Translations under genes and position numbers: made by a program
Origin: Yersinia frederiksenii ATCC 33641
Lineage (GTDB): Bacteria; Pseudomonadota; Gammaproteobacteria; Enterobacterales; Enterobacteriaceae
Direction: 5' to 3'
Length of the DNA: 41,687 nt
Assembly (NCBI RefSeq): GCF_000754805.1
Contig: NZ_KN150732.1
Location: forward strand, 1 to 41,687
The notes under the pieces: generated by a model
Databases searched by the model: none
What the model saw: the letters and a program-made list of their open reading frames with translations, nothing else
Told to the model about the DNA's origin: nothing
Shown: positions 7,258 through 12,839 of the stretch, piece by piece
How the letters are laid out: every line of letters starts with the position of its first letter
Position numbering within the stretch: the first letter of the stretch is position 1

Positions 7258-7638
7258 TTAACTCCCCATGCCTACCGTGCTCATCAGTTGATTTATCCGA
7301 GATACTCGCAAGCAGTACGCCAGCTCCTTGTCATCAAATGGCATTCTGGCGGGCTTGGTTCGGGGTTCGCTTTTGTTGCGTTTTACTTGCGTGTCAGAGA
7401 ATCGGAAAAAATCCTCTGAGATACTGTTGAGGGTGTATTGAGTCTTTCGACCATTGCGGCGGGTAATGTCTGCGTGGGGTGATCGAACCATACCCTGTAC
7501 TCGGTAGCGCAAAACGCTAATCGGCATTTCAGCATTAGGAAATTTTAAAGTAATAGCCTCGATAATCTGGCTGTAGTTCATGCTTTGGCCCAGCATAACC
7601 GCTGCCAATTCACGGGTAGTTAGTTCACGTTTTTTCAT
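7258..7638 (-). CDS. Hypothetical early protein, probably DNA-binding
   Basis: This 126-residue basic protein begins with a helix-rich segment, TTRELAAVMLGQSMNYSQIIEAITLKF, followed by PISVLRYRVQGMVRSP, which looks like a helix-turn-helix or winged helix. A Lys/Arg-rich middle (RRNGRKTQYTLN, QVKRNKSEPRTKPAR) follows. It stands directly after the helicase gene, where small replication accessory proteins are common; that role is inference. ATG 7638 follows the GAGGCAAGACC initiation cassette immediately, which fixes the start. Confidence 0.6.
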   Translation of the reverse strand: MKKRELTTRELAAVMLGQSMNYSQIIEAITLKFPNAEMPISVLRYRVQGMVRSPHADITRRNGRKTQYTLNSISEDFFRFSDTQVKRNKSEPRTKPARMPFDDKELAYCLRVSRINQLMSTVGMGS

Positions 7639-7649
7639 GGTCTTGCCTC
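7639..7649 (-). promoter_or_regulatory. Initiation cassette copy, GAGGCAAGACC-ATG
   Basis: On the minus strand GAGGCAAGACC abuts ATG 7638. The transcript upstream (7667-7679) can form CGC-CTGACCA-GCG, with loop CTGACCA, between the helicase stop and this ribosome site. Confidence 0.7.
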
Positions 7650-7682
7650 TTTTTTGGTTACTTAAACGCTGGTCAGGCGCGG

Positions 7683-9056
7683 TTAAAATTTTGGTGTTGA
7701 ATAGTGTTTTTCTTTGGCCGGTGGCCTTGATGCCTCTTTTGCCATTCGGCTGGCTTCTTTTGCCACCAGTTGATCCACCGGTAGAAAGTGGCCGTTTTTA
7801 AATTCCTGATAAACGGTACCAGGCTCGCCAAATCGGTTTTTGGTTACTATGGCCTCAGCAAATCTTGCTGCCGGACTATCTGCGTTATAAACCGCTTCTC
7901 GATACAGCATGATGATGCTGTCGGCGTCCTGCTCGATTGAACCTGAGTCCCTGAGGTCGGAACTGATTGGCCTGCGGCTACCTGGTGGCCGTTCATCCAC
8001 TTTTCGCGACAACTGGCTTAGTGCAAAAATCGGGGTGTTTATCCGACCGGCCAGCGTTTTTAATCCGCGTGAAATTATTCCGATCGACAGGTCATTACGC
8101 TCCGCCTTTGGTTTCGTAATCAGGCCAAGGTAATCAACCATCACCATTCTCAGTTTCGGGTACCGGCGCTTGTGCGTTTCTGCGATAGCCCGTATCTGAT
8201 CGATGGTTAGCTCACTGGCATCAACGATCCAAATATCACGACCATTCAATGCCTGTAGCGCGGAGTTAATACGCGCCCAGTCCTCATCACATAACGTTTT
8301 AGGGTCGCGTAATTTAGACACTGGCAAGTTACCAGCACCGGCAACGGAACGCTCAACCATCTGTAGGGAGGCCATTTCCATACTGAATATCAGCGCACCA
8401 CCGCCGTTCTGTGTAGCACCCTCAACAATCTTTAATGCAAACTCAGTCTTACCCATCCCCGGACGCCCAGCGATGACAACCAAGTCCTGAGGGTTAAAAC
8501 CGCCCGTTATTGCATCCAGCTCGACAATGCCGCTTTGCAGGTTCATCGACTCAATCTCACCATTCATGCGCTTATCGAGCATATCCATGTAGTTGGGTAA
8601 CAAATCGTTCAGATGTACGGGGATGATGCCGCCGCTGTCTGCCGTCATATCGATCAGTTGTGTTACCGCACCCTGTATTACCTGATCGCGCTGTTCCTGA
8701 TTGTTAGCCCCTCGGATGCCGTCAGCAGCGGTCTGGAATAATGCGGTCATGGTTCGGCTATACCAGGTCTTACGGGCATGTGCGGCATATCCTTTCAGAT
8801 TCGCTACGTTTCCCGGCATACGGACGATTTCAGACAGAGTGGCCAGACTACTGCCGCCCAATGCCTCACTGACAAACAGGACATCGATCAACCCTTTAGT
8901 CAGTGCCTGCTTTTTAATTTCCGCATACGCAGAACGGTATATTCTTATGCTGAATGCTTCCTCTGGCAGTGTGGCAATCACCTCCAGTGCATCGGGGGTA
9001 GAACCGCCATAAAGCAGACCAGATAAAATTGCTGCTTCCAATTCTTGAGGCTTCAT
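7683..9056 (-). CDS. Replicative DNA helicase, DnaB-like
   Basis: This 457-residue hexameric-type helicase should unwind DNA ahead of the replication fork. It has an N-terminal DnaB-like domain (about 1-105) and a RecA-like ATPase domain: Walker A GRPGMGKT at 197-204, ALIFSMEMA (221-229), Walker B LRMVMVDYLGLI with Asp308, then SQLSRKVDERPPGSRRPISSDLRDSGSIEQDAD, the typical DnaB loop and arginine region. Its length is close to that of cellular DnaB. It overlaps the initiator gene upstream by 4 nt (ATGA), so the two are made together. Carrying its own helicase, the phage probably needs only host primase and polymerase. Confidence 0.93.
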   Translation of the reverse strand: MKPQELEAAILSGLLYGGSTPDALEVIATLPEEAFSIRIYRSAYAEIKKQALTKGLIDVLFVSEALGGSSLATLSEIVRMPGNVANLKGYAAHARKTWYSRTMTALFQTAADGIRGANNQEQRDQVIQGAVTQLIDMTADSGGIIPVHLNDLLPNYMDMLDKRMNGEIESMNLQSGIVELDAITGGFNPQDLVVIAGRPGMGKTEFALKIVEGATQNGGGALIFSMEMASLQMVERSVAGAGNLPVSKLRDPKTLCDEDWARINSALQALNGRDIWIVDASELTIDQIRAIAETHKRRYPKLRMVMVDYLGLITKPKAERNDLSIGIISRGLKTLAGRINTPIFALSQLSRKVDERPPGSRRPISSDLRDSGSIEQDADSIIMLYREAVYNADSPAARFAEAIVTKNRFGEPGTVYQEFKNGHFLPVDQLVAKEASRMAKEASRPPAKEKHYSTPKF

Positions 9057-10093
9057 AGCGCACCATCACGGGTTTTTCTTAAGACTTCCGGTTTCATCAG
9101 ATAATCAAAGTTTGCCCGCCAGCCTGCCCCATCATCACCACCGAAATAAAACACGGTTGCCTGTCCGCGAAAGGCTTCGAAGTAGCTCTGGAACGCTTCA
9201 AGGTCTTTGGTTTTGAGGTATTGGAGTAATTCGCGGATGGCGTGTTTACGGTCCTGATCGATTTCAGCCGGTGGCAAAACATCGCTGAATACAAGGTTAT
9301 ACGCAGTAATGACCTCATCGCAATCAATCCGCCCAGCAGACTCAGACCATGCACGGGCATCAGCCAGATAACCATCGAACCGGTTTACACGGCAGATATT
9401 CGCAGGTTTGGCATACTTGCCGTTGCGGGGTTTCCAGGTATTTACTACCCAGAGGGCCACTAATTTCAAATCAGCCAGCGCGTAGGCTTTGCGTGATTTC
9501 GTTGCCGTCAGCAAGGTTTCGAATGGGCTAGAATCTTCACACCGGGTATGGGTGAGTTCGTTGTAATACGCCAAAGCCCTTTCAGCGTCAGCGAGAGTAT
9601 TTTCGGTTTCCCCTTGAGGGGTAAGGGGTGTTTTATTCTTTGTAGTATTCTTTGTAGTATTCTCTTGTAACATTTGGTCATTCTGACTAGATGTGATCTT
9701 GTCATTCTGACCTGCTCCCAATTGGTCATTTTGACCAGATGCATTTGTAGAATTAAGCAACTCCAATTGGTCATAATTTATCGAATACCACTTAGTGCGG
9801 TTATAGGGATCACTGAGCAACACTTTATGTAACTGACCAACTGAAATTAGTTTCATTTCCAGCAGGTTTGCCAACGTGCGTTTAATCGTACTATCAGACC
9901 AAAAGCCTAATTCATCGGCCCATTCAGCCGCCGATTTATAAAACCACTTCCGGCCTTCATGACGGTGATCCGACCGACATAGCCAATAATGAATTTGCTG
10001 AACGAGTATGGCTTCATTGAGGCCAATCTCTTTTGCAAGCGAGGGTAGTACTTGCAGCGGAGGTTCATTAATTAACAGCTTGGCGCTATTCAT
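9053..10093 (-). CDS. Replication initiator (lambda O / DnaD-like) containing the origin
   Basis: The protein has 346 residues from ATG 10093, chosen because GGGGG stands 7 nt upstream; a TTG start at 10099 is also possible. The N-terminal 110 residues look like a winged-helix replication domain (LPSLAKEIGLNEAILVQQIHYWL, WADELGFWSDSTIKRTLANLLEMKLI). A low-complexity linker with three QND units and NTTKNTTKN follows at about 118-155. The C-terminal part (ALAYYNELTHTR to NICRVNRFDGYLADARAW) resembles the conserved phage C-terminal domain of such initiators. The linker is encoded by DNA repeats that look like iterons, so the origin probably lies inside the gene, as in lambda O. The helicase follows with a 4-nt overlap. 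Confidence 0.85.
   Translation of the reverse strand: MNSAKLLINEPPLQVLPSLAKEIGLNEAILVQQIHYWLCRSDHRHEGRKWFYKSAAEWADELGFWSDSTIKRTLANLLEMKLISVGQLHKVLLSDPYNRTKWYSINYDQLELLNSTNASGQNDQLGAGQNDKITSSQNDQMLQENTTKNTTKNKTPLTPQGETENTLADAERALAYYNELTHTRCEDSSPFETLLTATKSRKAYALADLKLVALWVVNTWKPRNGKYAKPANICRVNRFDGYLADARAWSESAGRIDCDEVITAYNLVFSDVLPPAEIDQDRKHAIRELLQYLKTKDLEAFQSYFEAFRGQATVFYFGGDDGAGWRANFDYLMKPEVLRKTRDGAL
9610..9841. other. Predicted replication origin: iterons plus AT-rich tandem repeats
   Basis: Inside the initiator gene the plus strand carries TTGGTCATTCTGAC (9674-9687), TTGTCATTCTGACC (9699-9712), TTGGTCATTTTGACC (9722-9736) and a half-copy TTGGTCATAA (9767-9776). They start 25, 23 and 45 nt apart, about two helical turns or a multiple. 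An inverted relative, AACTGACCAAC, lies at about 9831-9841. Next to them is a T-rich stretch with the 12-bp tandem repeat ATTCTTTGTAGT (9635-9658), a good unwinding element, and the palindrome CCCCTTGAGGGG (9610-9621). This copies the layout of the lambda origin. Function is inferred. Confidence 0.7.
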
Positions 10094-10095
10094 CT

Positions 10096-10320
10096 TCAAA
10101 CCCCCAGCGCTTCCGCTATTTGCCGACAGGCAGACTGATAATCGTCAGCTGATAGGTTCATCAGGCGCAGGTCTGCTTTCTTCTGCTCGTACTGTTCCCA
10201 CACGCTATATGCGGCAACCTGACGCCCTGCAAAAATTGGCTCTATGTCAGCTATGCTTGCCGGTTGCCCGTTCAGCCGGAACCCGTTGCAGTAGGTAATT
10301 TTATCGATAGATGTAAGCAT
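10096..10320 (-). CDS. Hypothetical early protein, 74 residues
   Basis: This small acidic protein (MLTSIDKITYCNGFRLNGQP, later AAYSVWEQYEQKKADLRLMNLS) was not assigned to a family. It lies between the CII-like regulator and the replication initiator. Its start ATG 10320 directly follows GAGGCAAGACCA, and its stop overlaps the possible TTG start of the initiator. It is probably an early regulatory or replication accessory protein by position only. Confidence 0.55.
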   Translation of the reverse strand: MLTSIDKITYCNGFRLNGQPASIADIEPIFAGRQVAAYSVWEQYEQKKADLRLMNLSADDYQSACRQIAEALGV

Positions 10321-10332
10321 TGGTCTTGCCTC
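10321..10332 (-). promoter_or_regulatory. Initiation cassette copy, GAGGCAAGACCA-ATG
   Basis: On the minus strand GAGGCAAGACCA abuts ATG 10320. Nine nt upstream on the transcript, 10342-10354 reads CGG-CTGACCA-CCG, the same CTGACCA loop with a 3-bp stem as at 7667-7679. Confidence 0.7.
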
Positions 10333-10336
10333 TGTT

Positions 10337-10801
10337 TTATACGGTGGTCAGCCGGTGGTGTTGTGGTCTGATTGCGTGAAGTGCCGCAACAGCGCCCGAT
10401 ATTCTTTGTGACATGTCACAGCCATCTAATAGAACAGCGCTAATTGCTGCGGCAAACTCTCTGCTGGCAATCGAAACCAAATAATTAACGGTCTCGCCAT
10501 TTACTCTGGCCCGCCGTTCTGCTGGGAGCGCCGCTTTAAGTACCGGTGATAATTCCAAGACCTTTCGCATTGATGCTTTTGAATCCCCGCGCAACCAACG
10601 GAATAACTGCTGCCGGTTGTTGTTGATAGACTTCCAATCAGCGTTGCCCTCCTCGTCTTCAATGGGAGTGAGGCGTACTGAATCCGTACTGATATTAAGC
10701 AAGAAAAACATTCTGCTGATCTCGATAGCTACATGCTCCTGCCCCCGTTCTGCTGCCCACGCCTGTACTTCAGCTTTAAGGGCGTTAACTTGTTGTTCCA
10801 C
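10337..10801 (-). CDS. ydaT: YdaT-like regulator (CII position)
   Basis: The protein has 154 residues from GTG 10801, with AGGAGA 6-7 nt upstream. The central part QQLFRWLRGDSKASMRKVLELSPVLKAALPAERRARV matches the YdaT family of Rac-type prophages, called a toxin because overexpression harms the cell but more recently described as a CII-like regulator. It follows the YdaS-like gene, as in Rac, so the two are probably the Cro and CII of this switch. A perfect 14-bp palindrome, TGTGACATGTCACA, lies inside the gene and encodes CDMSQ. Confidence 0.7.
   Translation of the reverse strand: MEQQVNALKAEVQAWAAERGQEHVAIEISRMFFLLNISTDSVRLTPIEDEEGNADWKSINNNRQQLFRWLRGDSKASMRKVLELSPVLKAALPAERRARVNGETVNYLVSIASREFAAAISAVLLDGCDMSQRISGAVAALHAIRPQHHRLTTV
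10407..10420. repeat. Palindrome copy B, TGTGACATGTCACA
   Basis: Perfect 14-bp palindrome inside the ydaT-like gene, read as Cys-Asp-Met-Ser-Gln. The identical 14 bases occur at 12536-12549. Confidence 0.85.
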
Positions 10802-10861
10802 GTTGCGTCTCCTGTCGCAGGAAATTGATTATTGATAATCAGATTTTAAAAGTGGGTTTGG

Positions 10862-11047
10862 TTAAGCTGCGCTCTGATACATCGATGGGTCATATTTCAA
10901 TTCGCCATGAGTAATGCGTTCAATCTTCATTGCTTGTTTCTCAGGGATAATTTCCCCCCAGCGACAAACTGCCGGGTGTTTTATTCCTAAGGCCATCGCG
11001 GTATTTACTACACCGCCAAAAAACTTGACTACCTCTTTCTTGTTCAT
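10862..11047 (-). CDS. YdaS/Cro-like repressor
   Basis: The protein has 61 residues from ATG 11047, chosen because AGAGGAG stands 5 nt upstream; the frame is open further upstream but runs across the operator. MNKKEVVKFFGGVVNTAMALGIKHPAVCRWGEIIPEKQAMKIERIT is a helix-turn-helix of the YdaS_antitoxin/Cro type. It lies divergent to the CI gene, the Cro position, and is the first gene of the minus-strand early operon. It should bind the shared operators and turn down cI expression once lytic growth starts. Confidence 0.85.
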   Translation of the reverse strand: MNKKEVVKFFGGVVNTAMALGIKHPAVCRWGEIIPEKQAMKIERITHGELKYDPSMYQSAA

Positions 11048-11073
11048 AGGGACTCCTCTTTGATCATAAAGCG

Positions 11074-11138
11074 AAGGTAACAAAAGGTACATAACAATGC
11101 AAACACTTTTCACCACACTATCGCGTAACATTGGTTAC
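11074..11138. promoter_or_regulatory. Early promoter pR (minus) with CI/Cro operators
   Basis: On the minus strand TTGCAT (11102-11097) and TACCTT (11079-11074) are 17 nt apart and drive the Cro gene. Two operator-like repeats occur: GTAAC-AAAA-GGTAC (11077-11090), between the promoter boxes and touching the -10, and the perfect GTAAC-ATTG-GTTAC (11125-11138), which ends at the base before the cI start codon. The same site in the same relation to a promoter is found at 11880-11893. Confidence 0.75.
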
Positions 11139-11801
11139 ATGAAAACTGAAATGAATGACCGCATCCGTATTCGCAGACTGCAACTGGATCTCACTCAAGT
11201 CCAATTAGCCAAGGCTATTGGAGTGAGTCGAGTATCAGTTACGAAATGGGAGTCAGGGATAACCAAACCAGATGGAGAGAATCTTCACCGACTGGCGCAA
11301 GTACTTTCATGTACGCCAGAATGGTTACTCTATGGTACCGGGGATTTACGCCAGGTTGATGATACAAAAATCAAGCCTCTCACCGCCGTGCCTAATGCCA
11401 TACCTGTTATTTCATCAGTTCAAGCAGGCACTTGGACTGATACATATTCAGCGGCCCGAATTTCTGATGTTCTTAGATGGTGTACTACCACAGTGAAGGT
11501 TTCTGAAAACGCTTTTGCCTTAGATGTTCGTGGTGAGTCGATGACAAACCCCAATGGGTCACCTTCTATACCTGAAGGTTCTACAGTCATCGTCGAGCCT
11601 AACTATGGTTCTATTGAAGATTTATACGGCAAGATAGTGGTGGCCATTATTGATGGTAGTTCCGAGGCCACAATTAAAAAGCTAGTCGTCGATGGACCTA
11701 ATAAATATCTCATGCCATTAAACCCTAACTTTAGACCGATCGAAATCAACGGCAATTGCCGTATTCTCGGTAGAGTAGTACAGGTCACCCAAGACCTGTA
11801 A
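11139..11801 (+). CDS. cI: CI-like repressor with S24 autoproteolytic domain
   Basis: The protein has 220 residues from ATG 11139. The frame is open further upstream but crosses the operator, so the start beside the operator is preferred; a start at 11151 is possible. The N-terminus is a classic XRE helix-turn-helix (LTQVQLAKAIGVSRVSVTKWESG). The C-terminal domain has the cleavage pair A96-G97 in SSVQAGTW, Ser134 in RGESMTN and a lysine at 180/181 in ATIKKL, the S24/LexA autocleavage set. It should keep the prophage silent and be cleaved with help of activated RecA. No ribosome site is visible, so the cI message may be leaderless as from lambda pRM. Confidence 0.92.
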   Translation: MKTEMNDRIRIRRLQLDLTQVQLAKAIGVSRVSVTKWESGITKPDGENLHRLAQVLSCTPEWLLYGTGDLRQVDDTKIKPLTAVPNAIPVISSVQAGTWTDTYSAARISDVLRWCTTTVKVSENAFALDVRGESMTNPNGSPSIPEGSTVIVEPNYGSIEDLYGKIVVAIIDGSSEATIKKLVVDGPNKYLMPLNPNFRPIEINGNCRILGRVVQVTQDL

Positions 11802-11807
11802 TCAATA

Positions 11808-11830
11808 GCCCATCACCTCGGTGGGTTTTC
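11808..11830 (+). terminator. Possible terminator after cI
   Basis: A short stem, CCCATC / GGTGGG with a 5-nt loop and one G-T pair, is followed by TTTTCTT just after the cI stop. It is weak but well placed. Confidence 0.5.
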
Positions 11831-11844
11831 TTACGCCCTTAAAT

Positions 11845-11896
11845 GTAACTTATGGAACATCTATCTATTGACATGGTAGGTAACTATAGGTACATT
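11845..11896 (+). promoter_or_regulatory. Early promoter pL-like (plus) with two operators
   Basis: TTGACA (11868-11873) and TACATT (11891-11896) are separated by 17 nt. The operator GTAAC-TATA-GGTAC (11880-11893) covers the spacer and the first three bases of the -10. A second, GTAAC-TTAT-GGAAC (11845-11858), lies upstream. The arrangement mirrors pR on the other side of cI, so one repressor can shut both early operons. Confidence 0.8.
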
Positions 11897-11982
11897 CACG
11901 ATATCAACACGGCACAGCAGCCGATAAGCAGTTTAGGTTTAGTACGTTCTGGCAGCCGGGAAGACGGCAAAAGAGGAAGGTT

Positions 11983-12135
11983 ATGAAAGCAACTAAAAAG
12001 AAAACGAGTAAATTCCAGATCCAATATCGCTACTGTGGAATGTGGGCTAACGGAAATACTTACTCAACGCGCAAAGAAGCTGATGATTACGCACGTAATA
12101 CTGGCCGTGATTATCAAGTAGTCAAAGTACGGTAA
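11983..12135 (+). CDS. Small basic protein, first gene of the pL-like operon
   Basis: This 50-residue protein starts at ATG 11983 behind AGAGGAAGG. It begins MKATKKKTSKFQIQYRYCG and ends RDYQVVKVR. It is strongly basic at the N-terminus and contains KEADDYARNTGRDYQV, probably a helix and strand of a compact fold. I do not recognise a family. As first gene of a repressed early operon it could be an antitermination or host-takeover factor, but nothing in the sequence shows this. Confidence 0.65.
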   Translation: MKATKKKTSKFQIQYRYCGMWANGNTYSTRKEADDYARNTGRDYQVVKVR

Positions 12136-12246
12136 CAACAGAATTTGGGTTGTTGCATTGGAGGAGAACCCCGCGCCAAGGCTCGGCATGATTACCACAG
12201 TGCAGCAGCCCAAACCAATAACGTAGCCACGACGGGAAAGTGTGGT

Positions 12247-12259
12247 GAGGCAAGACCAA
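12247..12259 (+). promoter_or_regulatory. Orphan initiation cassette GAGGCAAGACCAA
   Basis: Exact copy of the repeated cassette with no start codon downstream: an ATC stands where ATG would be expected. Possibly the remains of a lost gene start. Confidence 0.6.
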
Positions 12260-12313
12260 AGATCTGACCCGCTGGCCCGGCGTAATGGGCACCAAATTAC
12301 AGACGTAAAAAAA

Positions 12314-12327
12314 CCCACCTAAGTGGG
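12314..12327 (-). terminator. Hairpin with T-run, minus direction
   Basis: The stem CCCAC / GTGGG with a 4-nt loop is followed on the minus strand by seven T; in the plus direction only CTTCTTT follows. It could stop antisense transcription or attenuate the pL-like operon. Confidence 0.5.
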
Positions 12328-12368
12328 CTTCTTTACCCCGGGTCACCGACCAAAGTTAACCGGGAAGC

Positions 12369-12404
12369 TAACGGGGACCAACCCGTTAACAGAGGCAAGA
12401 CCAA
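12369..12404 (+). promoter_or_regulatory. GACCAA-loop hairpin followed by initiation cassette
   Basis: A perfect 7-bp stem, TAACGGG (12369-12375) / CCCGTTA (12382-12388), presents the loop GACCAA. Three nt later comes GAGGCAAGACCAA (12392-12404). No ATG follows directly; the next gene starts at 12449 with its own AGGAG. The same pairing of elements occurs at 15544-15579. Confidence 0.7.
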
Positions 12405-12448
12405 CGGCTTACGCCATCAATCTTAAAAACAGTATATCAGGAGTTGCT

Positions 12449-12784
12449 ATGACAGCACTACAGATAACCACCCAGCTATACATCCATGTAAATCCGCATT
12501 CAACAATGAAAGCTAACCGCTTTATTGTGAGTACCTGTGACATGTCACAATCAACACCAGCATATGCGTTACTTGAAACCCGCGAAATCACTATCGCTTT
12601 CGACGAACCCGATCCATTTGAAATCATCAGTAAGCAGGTTGATTCACTACGCGCTCAAAAAGAGCGGCTGGCGGCTGAATCATATCGGCATCAGTTGCTA
12701 ATTGATGATCAGATTCAGGCATTGCTATGCATCGAGCACAGTACTCCATCGAACGTATCTGATGATACCGAAATTCCTTTTTAA
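12449..12784 (+). CDS. Hypothetical early protein, 111 residues
   Basis: The start ATG 12449 is set by CAGGAG 6 nt upstream. The protein begins MTALQITTQLYIHVNP, has a middle with TCDMSQ encoded by palindrome copy C, and a charged helical second half (EIISKQVDSLRAQKERLAAESYRHQLLIDDQIQ) that is probably coiled coil. No family was recognised. It is the second likely gene of the pL-like operon and precedes the recombination gene. Confidence 0.6.
   Translation: MTALQITTQLYIHVNPHSTMKANRFIVSTCDMSQSTPAYALLETREITIAFDEPDPFEIISKQVDSLRAQKERLAAESYRHQLLIDDQIQALLCIEHSTPSNVSDDTEIPF
12536..12549. repeat. Palindrome copy C, TGTGACATGTCACA
   Basis: Identical to copy B and again read as Cys-Asp-Met-Ser-Gln, inside an unrelated gene on the opposite strand. 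Confidence 0.85.
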
Positions 12785-12825
12785 TTAGTCATACATCAAA
12801 GACCAAGATCCGTTTAAAAACCAAA

Positions 12826-12839
12826 GAGGCAAGACCAAC
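12826..12839 (+). promoter_or_regulatory. Initiation cassette copy, GAGGCAAGACCAAC-ATG
   Basis: Exact cassette directly before ATG 12840 of the RecE-N/annealing-protein fusion. An AAGACCAAG motif lies about 30 nt upstream, but no stable hairpin was found. Confidence 0.7.

Larger units (their letters stand above)
12136..12448 (+). other. 313-nt region without a convincing gene, rich in GACCAA elements
   Basis: No reading frame here has both a start and a ribosome site. It holds two initiation cassettes (12247, 12392) with no ATG after them, a GACCAA-loop hairpin (12369-12388), a hairpin with T-run (12314-12327), and extra ACCAA motifs near 12289 and 12349. It may be an untranslated control region or the remains of lost small genes. 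The reading frame open from 12323 is more likely a run-in to the gene at 12449. Confidence 0.5.
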
